Positions 13,640-32,469 of a stretch of 64,000 bases of DNA are shown piece by piece. Both the position numbers and the translations under genes were made by a program. The DNA is from Latrodectus hesperus. Taxonomy: Eukaryota; Arthropoda; Arachnida; Araneae; Theridiidae. The notes below the pieces were generated by a model. It was not told the origin of the DNA. It did no database searches and saw only the letters and a program-made list of their open reading frames with translations. The stretch covers positions 122,453,464 to 122,517,463 of the forward strand of contig CM075851.1 in assembly GCA_037975125.1 (NCBI GenBank). Direction: 5' to 3'. How positions within the stretch are numbered: position 1 is the stretch's first letter; each line of letters begins with the position of its first letter.

Positions 13640-13890
13640 TTAACTCAGAGAAAATATTTAATGCTATTGCCTGATGTTCAACAGGGCTTAAAGCCCCTTA
13701 ACATGTTTTGTAACTTCTTGCTACCAATTTGTAAGCACAATTTCTTTGCCTTGTTAAATGCCACGATGGTGGCGCCCTCACGGACCTCGTACAGGTGTGG
13801 AGCATACTAGGTGTTGGGGAGACCACCCACGTTAACCTTAAGGTACACTCCGGGGTCTCACTACACAGTTATGTATGTATGTATGTAGTT
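13640..13890 (+). mobile_element. Non-LTR retrotransposon 3' end with (TATG)n tail
   Basis: A GC-richer block (GCCACGATGGTGGCGCCC, then GGAGACCACCCACGTTAACC and CACTCCGGGGTCTCAC) ends directly in a short TATG tandem array (about 13870-13887). Simple repeats at the 3' end are typical of some LINE clades that do not use poly(A). No reverse transcriptase remains, so this would be a heavily 5'-truncated insertion. A SINE with a similar tail is an alternative. Confidence 0.4.
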
Positions 13891-13935
13891 AATAATTTGA
13901 AAAACTTTTTTATTTTTTCGCAGAATAAATGTATA

Positions 13936-15191
13936 TAGGGTGACAACTTTATACTGTTGACAAAATTGTACTGCTTTTGATTGGTTTAATTCATATCCAT
14001 CCATTTCTATAATAATTTCATTTGCTTAAGAGAACTGAATATTAGTGAATTAAATAAATAGTTTTTATTTTCTTGCTTGAAATAATATGCCAAACAAACG
14101 ACGACAAATAATTGCTTTATTCGAGGCAGGATTGGAGCAAATTCAGATTGCTAGAAAGATAAATATCCACAGACAAAAGGTATCATGTACTATAAAACGA
14201 TTTTTAGAGCTTGGCCATGGTGCTGATAGGCCCCCAAAACCAAAAAAAGTGTGCATACAAATGCAATTCGCAAAATTATCAATAAACGAATTAACCGAAA
14301 TCCAAGAAACTCAAAGAGAAAATATCTAAAAGAATAGTGGTTAATAGAGAATCATTTGGACAAATTTCAAAAGAAGAACTAGGACTTGAACCATATAAGC
14401 TCCAAAAAGTATAGAAACTAACTGTGCAAAATAAGCGTACACGGTTGCAAAGATATTGAGCTCTCCTTCGAAATTCCGCAAAAGGAGTATTGAAGCATTT
14501 TAACTCCACGGACGAAACACTTTTCAGAATTGAACAATTTTATAATCATCAAAATGACCGTTACTGGTCTTCTGATCATCCTGGAATTTCCACAAGAGTA
14601 GAAAGTAGGCAAAAACCACCATCAGTTATGGTTTGCTGAGGCCTTTATGAATCTGGAATAAACTTGTTTCGCTTTCATAGTTCAAGGTGTTAAATAAACA
14701 AAACCATGCGCTGCAATGAGATTTTACAGTCGGTTTTACTTCCTTGGGCCCAAAAACATTATAAAAACAGAATATGGATACTTCAACAAGATTCTGTCCC
14801 TTCTCATAGAGCAAATGCAACGCAAGACTGATGTCAAGCTAATTTTCCAGATTTCACACCTGTTGGAATGTAGCCCCATTATTCACCTGACTTAAGCTCA
14901 ATGGACTATAGTGTTTGGTTTATTCTGCAATCAACAGTAATGCTCTCAGCCACATCGAAGTTTGGAATGCCTAAATGCTACTCTTAAAAAGGAAGGGGCT
15001 AAATTAACGCCTGATAAAGAGCAGAAAATTTTACGCGACGTTTAAGGCTCTGTATTGATTCCCAAGAGGGACATTTTGAAAATAATTAAATATGTTGTAT
15101 CTAAGTAAAAATGACTTAAATAAAAATAGGTTTTTGAAAATAAATTCTATGGTTACAATATTTTTTTGTTTAACAGGATAAAGTTGTCAAC

Positions 15192-15194
<3 letters not shown>
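13936..15194 (+). mobile_element. maT-type (DD37D) Tc1/mariner element, dead
   Basis: A complete 1259-bp element with both terminal inverted repeats: TAGGGTGACAACTTTAT at the left, and the inverse of CAGGTTGACAACTTTAT at the right. It is flanked by TA on both sides (13934-13935, 15195-15196), the standard target. The right TA is also the start of an 85-bp (AT)n array. It contains the transposase pseudogene at 14087-15089. Confidence 0.9.
14087..15089 (+). pseudogene. maT-like transposase pseudogene
   Basis: DNA transposase, inactive. The ATG at 14087 opens an 80-codon frame with a paired-type helix-turn-helix (RRQIIALFEAGLEQIQIARKI). After a frameshift near 14260 the protein can be followed through several stops: SKEELGLEPYKLQKV, the first acidic residue in STDETLFRIEQFYNHQNDRYW, LQQDSVPSHRANATQD with the second Asp, then SPDLSSMDYSVW. 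Exactly 37 residues separate the second Asp from the Asp of MDY, counting through two in-frame stops. This is the spacing of the ITmD37D (maT) group. The C-terminal RLRLCIDSQEGHFEN is retained. At least six nonsense or frame changes make it non-functional. Confidence 0.9.

Positions 15195-15280
<86 letters not shown>
15195..15280. repeat. (AT)n microsatellite
   Basis: Uninterrupted AT array starting at the TA target of the maT-like element and running into the palindrome at 15281-15332. Confidence 0.97.
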
Positions 15281-15285
<5 letters not shown>

Positions 15286-15332
15286 ACATAAAAAATTTAT
15301 ATATATATATATATAAATTTTTTATGTTTTCA
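15281..15332. repeat. Perfect 20-bp-arm palindrome
   Basis: TGAAAACATAAAAAATTTAT (15281-15300) is followed by 12 bp of alternating AT and its exact inverse (15313-15332). Because the centre is itself self-complementary, the whole 52 bp can form one hairpin. Confidence 0.95.
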
Positions 15333-15339
15333 TTATTTT

Positions 15340-17690
15340 ATATTTCATGTGTTCCTTACGTCTATCAAGGCATACAGAATGCTTATTTTTCTAAAGAATA
15401 TCAATGTGAAAAAATATATCATTCCTTGAGTTTGATCGATTATGTTGGCAGATTTATAAAAAAAATATTTCATTAGCATTAATTCTTTAAAGTATCAGGT
15501 AAACTAACAAGATTAACTCTGGTATAAAAATATAATAATTATTTACCTTATATTACTCATAAGAGAATAGTTTCTTCCTTCAACTAATTACACTCATATC
15601 AAAATTTAGCTTTTTTATTTATTTTACGTTCATTATGATAGTCATTTTGAAAAAAGTTACTCCATTTACATAAATTCAATTTTAATTACTTTATCATGAA
15701 TGGTTATTTGGAAAGTAATTTGCTAAAAAATAACACTAAGTATTTATATCTTGTATAATTTAATTCTAAATTAGCATAAATTTTTCTTCATGTATTCTGT
15801 AAAAACTCAGACGTTTTTACTGCAATGGGAGAACCTCAATTTAATTTTTAACGTTTTCAAAAATTTCAATATTTTTAAAAATATTTTAAATATTTACAAT
15901 TTTGAAGCAATTACAATATACTTTTTTAATTTTTTGTATCATCTATTTTTATTAAATTATTAATATATTTTAACTCATATATTTTTTGTATCAGTTCAAA
16001 GTTTTCACTTTAAAAACGTGCGTAGGCTTTAAAAATACTATTAAGTATTTTATTTCATAAAATGCTACACTTTTACTGTCAGTAAACTATGAATTATGCA
16101 TTTTCTTTATAATGCTTAAAAATATTACAGAGAAAGTAAAATAATTTTAAAAGCTAACTCATCTCTTATATCATTTTATTTAATATATCATCCATACTTT
16201 GTGGACTGTGAGTAGGACGGTCTTACTAATTTATATAATTTGGGTGGAATCATAGAAGAGCCCACACCCTTGGCGACAAAAAGAAAAAAAAAAAAAAGAC
16301 GTCAAGCCAAAAGGCCAAGTACGAAATTCCAGAAATGGTTTTGTTTACCATACCTAGTGTATCGAAATAATGTTAACAAGATTGGTGCAAGCAACAATTA
16401 GAGTTAACCAAAAATATTCGCGCCAAAGGTGTTGGATCTGCTTAGATCAAATCGTAATTTACATTGAAGGTAGCATGAATTTACAAAAAATATTGTAAGC
16501 ATTAGGATTTTATTTTAGAACTAAAAAAATAGCTTTAAATTTTAGTTTAGTGCTTGGTTGAACATATATATTGTTCATACGTAAATTAGTGCAATTGTAC
16601 TTATGAAATAAAACATGATTTAAATATCAAAATACATTAAAAAAAATAACGTGTGCAAATTTCAAACTTCTTGTAATAAATCAATACATACAGTAATTTA
16701 CTAATATTTCATGCATTCATATAAATAGCAAAGAATAAAAACAAATTTAAAATATAAAAAATGCAACATAACTTTCAAATATTAAAATGAATGCTAAAAA
16801 TTACAAATAAAATTATATGATATGATTGTCAAATTGCAGTAATTAAATATGCACAAAGAATGAATTTGCTTAAAATTAAATATTTGTGTGACTCTCTATT
16901 TCAAGAAAAGATTTATTTGATTTATTTTGTTTGCATTTTGACAAAGTGAGTAATTCGTTTTAACATGATTATGTATTTTACAAAGGACACAATATATCTT
17001 AAACTAATATTACATAATATAAAATAAAATATACTAAGTTTTTTTCTTTCCTTCTCTCCTTTTATATCAGTTTTCCCATCTGAAAAGATATATTATTGTT
17101 TTACATGAGAAAAAAATATCTGTATTGGACTGTATCGATAGATCCAATATATAAAAACTTTTAAAAGCTATTTTAAACTGTCATTCTATTTCACGGAAAA
17201 CAATAAATTCCTTAGCTCACCTTTTGTATTTCTTTGAAAAGATAGTACTGTTCTTTCCTGCAGTATTCCCTATAGTTGAATATTTTTCCGCAAAAAATGC
17301 CAACAGAAATGTTTCTAGCAAATAAGTATGTATGAAATTCATCCTACTCCGCAAAAGATGCATCCAGAATTTAAAATTATTTTTCTCTCGAGATTTTTCA
17401 GAAAAAGTAAAAAGTGTGTCTGAAAAAGGAAATGTATTTACATCAGTTGAATCAAAATAAAATTTAAGAACCTACGAATTCATACATTTTGATTGGAAAA
17501 TTATAAGGCTCGGAAATCTATTACTTAATCATAAAGTTTTCTTTTGATTTTTATTAGTTACATTCAACTATAAATAAACATATTTAAATAGCATTTATTT
17601 TTTAAAATCTAAAAGTCTTTATAAATATATTAAGTTATGGAATTCAATTTACAAAAAAATAAATATATTCTAGCAAACACAAAAAGTTTC
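15340..17690. other. AT-rich non-coding stretch
   Basis: No gene recognised. A run of about 15 A (near 16284-16297) follows a less AT-rich segment (16196-16280). It could be the tail of an old retrotransposed sequence, but there is no clear target duplication. Confidence 0.55.

Positions 17691-17694
<4 letters not shown>

Positions 17695-17783
<89 letters not shown>
17695..17783. repeat. (AT)n microsatellite
   Basis: Pure AT array of about 44 units. Open frames of Tyr-Ile repeats across it are artefacts. Confidence 0.97.
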
Positions 17784-17785
<2 letters not shown>

Positions 17786-17789
17786 TATA

Positions 17790-18758
17790 ATTCCAATAAT
17801 GAAAAATATTTTTCATTGTTTATGTCTTTAATTTAAATTTGAATATTCATAAACAGGAAAATATATTTGACAATGAAAAATTGCAAGTAAAGTATTATTT
17901 ACTATTTTGTGAATGTAGTTAAGCAATGAGAGAATGTCAAACAGATTGATTATATTTTTTAACACTGAATCTGCAACTGAACATTTAACATAGCATATAA
18001 GTCAAATGATCAATTTAAATAGTCAATCTAAATGTCCAGCTACATATACTGTGTGTAGATAATGGAATTATTTATTTGGTATGAATGCAAATTGGATTGT
18101 TGAATCATCGTACCATAGTTCTGCAATAAATGTAAATGCATTTTTGTGGTTGCACTTATATACAATGTTACAAGAATTCAAAATTTTAATTTAGTCAGAG
18201 TACCTTGATAATAATATTTACTATATTAGCACTATTTTGTTGTACATGTTTTAGCATATGATACAAATTATGTCTTATGACTTTTTCTTTTAATTTAAAG
18301 TACTCTGAACATGAAAAGGGCTTTATTAATTTGTGCAATAATTTTATTGAACTCAAATTTGTCAAGAGCTAAAGTTTTTCTCAAAATTGATTGCTTTTAT
18401 CCGCAGTGTATTCTTCCCTTTTGACACATATTTTCAATACGATCCTATAAATTATCCTTTTAGTTACTTATTTTAAATATTAAAAAATTGAAAGTTCGAT
18501 TCATTACATTTAAATTATGCATTGAACTGTAACCTAAAACATATAATTTAAATAATAAACAGACATTTGGTTGAGTACTCAGAATTCTAATTGATTAAAT
18601 AATACTCTCAAATAAAATTTTATGAAAATATTTTATCAGGTTGTATTGCAAAAATGTGCAAATATGATACGTAAGTCGATATGTTCTAAAAATAAATTGA
18701 ATTTATGATAGGACTTAAAGATTTGATCAGGAAACTTCTCTTGACACTCTTGACTTAC
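17790..18758 (-). other. Presumed intron 3' of the channel exon
   Basis: AT-rich DNA downstream (minus strand) of the donor at 18753-18758. I looked for the next conserved exon, which should begin with YVKSIDVYLGTCF-like sequence, and did not see it here or further down in the window. The intron is therefore likely longer than 18 kb, or the next exon is too diverged for my eye. Confidence 0.4.
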
Positions 18759-18978
18759 GAGATTTTGGGTAAGGCGGAGTTGATACTGGAGATAAGGGTG
18801 GTCATTGTGAGCACGGTGGTGACCCCCAGGGCTACTCGGGCGGGCGTTGCGTTTCTGTGTAGCCAGAAAGACACCCATGAAATGATGACTATTAACCCAG
18901 TTGGGATGTAGATTTGAATTAGGTAGTAGCCCATGCTCCGCACAAACTGAATCTCACACACTAATCGTGAATAGCTAC
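18759..18978 (-). CDS. Rdl: RDL-type GABA-gated chloride channel, M1-M2 exon
   Basis: One internal exon (220 bp) of a pentameric Cys-loop receptor subunit, a GABA-gated chloride channel of the neuronal plasma membrane. On the minus strand the acceptor TTTTGCTTCCAG ends at 18979, and the donor GTAAGT occupies 18758-18753. The exon starts with the last two bases of a Gly codon and ends with two bases of a Ser codon, giving 72 whole codons between. It codes [19 protein letters not shown] (end of ligand domain), M1 ([20 protein letters not shown]), the M1-M2 loop with [10 protein letters not shown], and M2 ([10 protein letters not shown]). The 2' pore residue, the site of dieldrin resistance in insects, is Ala, the sensitive form. 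Against the arthropod RDL sequence as I remember it, the end of M2 differs ([12 protein letters not shown] for MSSTNAALPKIS), so this may be one of several paralogues. The upstream Met in this frame lies in the intron and is not a start. Confidence 0.93.
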
Positions 18979-18979
18979 C

Positions 18980-19973
<994 letters not shown>

Positions 19974-20099
19974 TTATCTAGGCAAATCTTTCTTTAGCTG
20001 CTTTTGCGCTGGCTAGATTTCCTATTATGCATTGTAGTTACAACATTATATTTTTAGCATTGTATTTATTACCTTATATTTATATAGGTATTTTCTCTA

Positions 20100-20104
<5 letters not shown>

Positions 20105-20179
<75 letters not shown>
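20105..20179. repeat. (AT)n microsatellite
   Basis: Pure AT array about 130 bp beyond the foldback. Confidence 0.97.
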
Positions 20180-20182
<3 letters not shown>

Positions 20183-23100
20183 AGCAAATGAACAATTAAA
20201 ATATTTTTACAATTAGTTTTCATTATTAATTTATATATTTTTCAAAAACGAAATTTAATTTTCAGCATTAAATTAAATTTATAAAATTTGAAAAATCCAT
20301 TCGCTATTTTCTATATTAATTCAAAAAAAATTCAGGTATTAAAGATTTGTAAATTTTAATATTTATCCTTTAGTTGGTTTTGTATTTTGATTATGGGTAG
20401 CAGTTTTTTATTTATTTGTTTAAACTTGCATATACCTAAGTATAGCGAGAAAGCTAAACAGTTTGCTTGAAATTAGAATAAGGTATTAAAATTAGAATAG
20501 GTTAGAAAATAAATAAGGTGTTTAACATTTGTTTCCAAAACATTAGCAAAAGGTTAATAAAAGTATTAAACAGTTTTGTATTATTTAATATGTATAACTT
20601 TATAATATTGCATATTTAATGTATGCCATAATGTCTGTCTAGTTCTCTTAAATTTCATTATAATAAATTTTCAAAATATAATAATATTATTAATGTATTT
20701 AGCTCACAGTATGCTCATTGAATTCACATATCAAATCATAAGAAGAAACACTGCAAAAATATTTTTTTTCTTTAACGGTTCGTTTTAAATTTGTTTGTAT
20801 TTATAAGTTGATTTGATTTTCAATCTTTATTACTTTCAATTTTTATATACATTCAATACATTTATTCATGAGATATTATTAAAGTTTTCTTTGTGTGCCT
20901 TGAATCTAATTTTGTCTCTTATCTTATATCCTTAGTGGAAACTCTATAGTAATGGACCACTGTGGCCAACACACCCTGATGATTAAGGAATTTAACTATG
21001 TTGGTACTTACTTTTTTTTAACTTTTTCGTATTTGTATTTATTTTGTAAATAAATTTGAATTTAACTTGTATTTTTCTTGCAATTTTTTGTATTTTTAGT
21101 CGTGTAATTTGAAATTTGAATGTTTTAGTATTTTTATTTATTTTTTTTAAATCTATTGAACTTTCCTAGATTAACAGTATAAAAAAACACATTTACATGA
21201 AATATATAAAATGAATATTTTTTACCTTCAAGCCATGATATTCGGTAACTTGAAACATATACTATTTCTAAACCATGCGAAACTATTCTTTAAGGAACAA
21301 TTCTTATCAAATTAGAGGAAGTAAGAAAATCTATTAATTTGATCAGAAAAAATTTATGTCCTTGAGATTTCAAGAGGAAGAAACAGTCTTACTAAATTCA
21401 GTTGAAAATAAAATGCAGATTTGTGTTATGTAATGTTACTAAATTTTCAGGTCCCTTACATTTTCAAATTAATTTTTAACTTTACGAATATCTTACTTTA
21501 TGAATTTTTTTATGAAATACTTTAGTTTTGAAAGTACATCTTAAGAAAGTACAATACCACACACATATCCAATATGTTACGTTTAAAAATAATTGAAATG
21601 TGATTTATTGTATGACCTAGATTAAGAAAATGTTTCTTAAAAGAAATAAAATATTTTCCAAAGCATTATTTACATTTTATTGTTTTTTTAAATGAACAAA
21701 TCCAAATTGCTGATTCTTTGCAAATGACATTCAAGAACATATTTTCAAACATTACATTTCAAAACATTTAATTTTAGTTCGTAGGAAAATTTTCCTTTTT
21801 GTTATCTTAAGAAGAAAAATGCACTAATGTTTTGAAGAGAACACTTATTTATAAATTAAGCATCATTGATTTCTAAGAGTCTTGCTTCATATTTTAGTGA
21901 TTCCCATAGAAATTATTGCTAATAAACCACTTACCATCAATAATGTTATATTGTTTGATTGATGGTTATAAAAAGTTATTATTTGCAAAACTTATTATAA
22001 TGAGTCAGATCCCCAGTTAATACACACAAAATAAATATCTTAGTGTATCAAAAAACATCATTTGATTTAAAAAAAATTGAAAAGTGTATTAAATTTTCAA
22101 TAAGAATTGTTTTTATATTTTCGATGAAAGCTAACAACAAAATCAATTTTTGGAATATTGGCTGCCTACAAAATAAAAAAATAATTAATTGCAATTTGAC
22201 TACCTGAGCAGGTCCCAGTGAGTAATTCAATAATAGTCATCACAACCATTTTAAATTTGATTATTTTCTATTATAAAAATACTTTCAATCAAAACAATTT
22301 AAAATAATATACAATAAAATATATCAAATTTTTAACGGAAAAATTGTACAATATTATCCCATGCTGAAAATACTTCAAAGAAAATGCAGCATGTTGTTAA
22401 TTGTATAGCAAAATTAACTTTAATTAACTCCAAGGGGAATTTTCCTCAAATATATTTTTAATAAGGAAAATGAGATTATTTTGTTAAATAGAATGCTTAT
22501 ATTCAATTTATTAAAATTTTACCAAACTTCATTATATATAGGTTTTCTCAATAGAAATTATACCAAATAAGAGAATAAATATATAACTTTGGTGTGAAAT
22601 TTTTGATAATGTAGATATAGTGATAAAATTTTGCACCATAGTAAGTACTTTTTGTTTTGTTTATTATTTATTTGTTAAAAATTATCATTTTCACAAATTA
22701 CGGAATTCAAATTTCAATTCAGAATGTAATTTATTAATAATCATTTTTGGGCTATGTTCTGTTTTTTGAATTTGAAAACAAATATATCCTTTAATAAAGA
22801 AGATTTTTTAGATATGACAGTGAATTTGCTTAAAATAATATTTTTAACTATAAAAATTTATTTTTTTCTCCAGTTTTATGTAGGAACTTACATATTTCAG
22901 GGCATTTCCTTATTGCTAGTTTTAGATAAAATTACGCAGTATGATAAATTAATGACAAAGTTAATGAAAAGAGTGACAAAAGATTGAAAATGAAGTATTT
23001 TATAAACATTAAAATTCATGCTTATTGATAACCATTCTAAACTGAAGAAATAATAACATTTACAAAATTAACTTAAAGTGCACAGTATCTTATGCAGAAA

Positions 23101-23218
23101 GTTACGTAATTCAAATCATAAGATTTCATATTCAAAATTTGACTATCTTAATGAAAATTTATAGAAAGGCGAATTTTCTATTCAATTTTTCGGTTGAAAT
23201 CATACCGAATGAAATAAA
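20180..23218. other. AT-rich, presumed intronic stretch
   Basis: No firm feature. Two short segments look slightly exon-like and are discussed under findings: 20935-21005 on the plus strand and 22204-22265 on the minus strand. Confidence 0.45.
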
Positions 23219-23223
23219 TTTTA

Positions 23224-24231
23224 TGTCGTAGTGTAATACGACATAACCAAACCCTGAGAAAATAGGTGTGTGTATTTTTATTGCACTTTAAATTTAAGAA
23301 TTTCCTCTTTTCCTTTCAAATTAAGCGGGAATAATATAAAGGAAAGGATGTAATAAAAATTGGCACAATGAAACAAGTGCAATAAAAGAATAAATTTTCC
23401 CTTTCGGAAGGGATGAGTGATCTGGAGGAAATTGCAGGCAAAGTATATTGTTTTATGATATGTATTATTTGTAAATCTGACCAGTCGGGAATGAGGGGAG
23501 AGATTTCTGACCTATCCCATAGAAGTATAGGAGGAACTACAGAACTTTGGAAAACCAATGGTGTAAAGAGGAGGAGCTAAGCCGAAAATTATGAAGAGTT
23601 AAAAACTGCATCAAAACACAGAGAAGACTCACAGAAGCCCCAGAGAAGCCCGACATAGAAAAGGAGTCCACAATTGAGGACTAGGTCCTCATTGAGCATA
23701 AGAAGGCGCTAAAACGATGTTAGTTGTATACAAAATAGAAACATCGTATTCCAGAAGGAACCCTGCCTCGAATTTCCAGAATGGAGCTGCAGATGTCCGC
23801 CAAATAGACGAACAGAATAGAAACGATAGAGTCTGAGGAGAGATACCAGAGACAGAGAGGAAAGAGGGAAAGCTCATGAGCGAGGAGCAAGTCAAGCGAG
23901 ATCCTGAGCCGGTAATGCCATTGACGTTAGGGGACCAACGGTTACTTATAAAAGGGGTGAGTCTGATCTCTCGTTCTTCACTAGGCTGGTCAAATTCAGT
24001 GATGATATTAATGTGTAATTGTCATAAAACAAATAGTAATTTTAGAATCTCTATTGTTTAATCAAGAATGTTTTGATTGTAAATGTAAATTTCTCTTGTA
24101 ATTAAGTTACTAAAATAAATTATTAAGTTTTATTGTATTTTGTTTTGAATTTATCTCTGTCATTCAATTATTTGAAAAACGAATCTGGGTTTCCTCGGGA
24201 TTCTTCGAAAATTACCGAGTTCACCACAACA
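23224..24231 (+). mobile_element. Solo LTR, 1008 bp, with 5-bp target duplication
   Basis: The ends are TGTCGTAGTG and CACCACAACA, imperfect inverse complements with the canonical TG...CA. They are flanked on both sides by TTTTA (23219-23223 and 24232-24236), an exact 5-bp target duplication. Inside, a TATAAAA (23947-23953) and an AATAAA (24114-24119) lie in the expected U3-R-U5 order. Composition is far less AT-rich than the flanks. No gag or pol sequence is present, so internal recombination has probably removed the body. The 5-bp duplication fits Gypsy, Copia or BEL retrotransposons; I cannot choose. Plus orientation is set by the TATA and polyadenylation signals. Confidence 0.88.
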
Positions 24232-24239
24232 TTTTAATT

Positions 24240-30370
<6,131 letters not shown>

Positions 30371-31266
30371 CTCCTCTGGTGTGGCGGATGTGTGGAATAG
30401 AAGGCAATGACTTAATCTAAACAGTGTAAAGCATTGACATTAAAAGTCCTTCTTCTGTTGTATAGTATACACCAGCAAAGTCCCCTGTACCTTACCCAAG
30501 AAAAGTTCTACCTTCCTCTGGTGTGGTGGATGTGTGGAATAGAAGTCAGCGACTTAATATAAACAGTGTAAAGCATTGACATTAAAAGTACTTCTTCTGT
30601 TGTATAGTATACACCAGCAAAGTCCGCTGTACCTAACCCAAGAAGGGTTCTACCTTCCTCTGGTGTGGCGGATGTGTGGAATAGAAGACAGTGACTTAAT
30701 ATAAACAGTGTAAAGCATTGACATTAAAAGTCCTTCTTCTGTTGTATAGTGTACACCAGCAAAGTCCCCTGTACCTAACCCAAGAAGGGTTCTACCTTCC
30801 TCTGGTGTGGCGGATGTGTGGAATAGAAGACAGTGACTTAATATAAACAGTGTAAAGCATTGACATTAAAAGTACTTCTTCTGTTGTATAGTATACACCA
30901 GCAAAGTCCCCTGTACCTAACCCAAGAGGGGTTCTTTCTTCCTCTGGTGTGGCGGATGTGTGGAATAGAAGGCAGTGACTTAATATAAACAGTGTAAAGC
31001 AGTGACATTAAAAGTCCTTCTTCTGTTGTATAGTGTACACCAGCAAAGTCCCCTGTACCTAACCCAAGAAGGGTTCTACCTTCCTCTGGTGTGGCGGATG
31101 TGTGGAATAGAAGGCAGTGACTTAATATAAACAGTGTAAAGCATTGACATTAAAAGTCCTTCTTCTGTTGTATAGTATACACCAGCAAAGTCCCCTGTAC
31201 CTAACCCAAGAAGGGTTCTACCTTCCTCTGGTGTGGCGGATGTGTGGAATAGAAGTCAGCGACTTA
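30371..31266. repeat. Satellite array, 142-bp unit, about 6.3 copies
   Basis: The landmark CTCTGGTGTGG starts at 30374, 30516, 30658, 30800, 30942, 31084 and 31226, an exact 142-bp period without a single indel between landmarks. Units differ at a few percent of positions (GTGTGGTGGATG versus GTGTGGCGGATG, ATAGTATACACC versus ATAGTGTACACC). Each unit contains two loosely related halves (AAAGTCCTTCTTCTGTTGT and TTCTACCTTCCTCTGGTGT), suggesting an older half-size repeat. 142 is not a multiple of three and no frame runs through it, so it is not coding. Confidence 0.97.
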
Positions 31267-31269
31267 CGC

Positions 31270-32357
31270 GTAATCTCTTTATCTAGCCATAGTACAAAAC
31301 AACATGGAAATTGATAATAAGTGAGTATTTCAAAAACAATTAACCTTAAGGTATAACTCAGGGCTCATCTGCACACTTCTGTAAGTATAAACCAAATTTA
31401 TATTCAGTAAAAAGCACAAACATACACAACTAATCTTTATTCATATTTAAAATAACTTAATTTTTTTAATTATCAATATTTAAAATGTATCATAACAGTA
31501 TCTCTTATAAAAAATAATATAAGTGCTTACTATTAAAAAATGAAATACATTATTTGTATGCCAACTGGATCAACTATTGGAAGAACATCTTTAAATTTTC
31601 AAAACACAAGAAATAAGTTTCTTATTATCAAAGTCTTAATATATTTAAATAAATATCAAAATCTAACTGAAAGCAATTTTTTAAATACATTTTACATAAA
31701 TCTCAAAATAAAAATTTCATTCCAAATTTTTCAAAACATTTTGCAGGTTAATAACAGATTTTTTTATTTTGTAAATATATAACGTAGAAATAAATAATTA
31801 TTTCGCCCAATTAAGGTAAGCTCGTAAGTCTGAAAATTCTATTTTGAAACATAATTTACTATGTTGGGGTATGTATATTTTTCAAACAAGCAAAATTAAT
31901 GAAACATTATTTTCTCAGTTTTTCCCTAAATTTTCTCATAAAGGAAAGCCAAATAATTGCTGCATTTTTCACATATTGCCAACGTAATTCCTAGTACATC
32001 ATGGAATTACTGAAACTATTTTAAAATTGAATTTTTATATTTCCCCAGAGATAACATTTTTGTGTTTCTACCAAAATAGTTTTTATTATTTGGAATATTT
32101 ACTTACATATTAAGGTTAAGCATATAATGAAGACAAATGTTCCAAAAGTTAGATCATTAATTTTCACCGCAAGACAAATATTCTTTCCAATGTAAATTAG
32201 GATAGTATTATTTAATAATGAATGTTAGAACTTATTAGAAAGTACAAAATATCTTTTGACATATCAAGGTAATAAATTAAAATTGTTTACTACTATATGA
32301 GCTTAACTACTTTTTTCTGTAATCTTTGAACTTAATTATTTTTAGACAAAATTAAAG

Positions 32358-32360
<3 letters not shown>
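31270..32360. other. AT-rich non-coding stretch
   Basis: Nothing recognised. An 80-codon frame at 31540-31782 has only AT-rich codons and no family resemblance. Confidence 0.55.
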
Positions 32361-32440
<80 letters not shown>

Positions 32441-32468
32441 TATATATATATAGATATATATATATATT
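32361..32468. repeat. (AT)n microsatellite with GATA interruptions
   Basis: AT array whose last 30 bases carry two AGATAT interruptions. Confidence 0.95.
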
Positions 32469-32469
32469 T

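Noticed and set aside
30371..31266. Regular direct repeats that could be mistaken for a CRISPR array
   Set aside because: The whole 142-bp unit repeats, with no unique spacers, and the context is eukaryotic.
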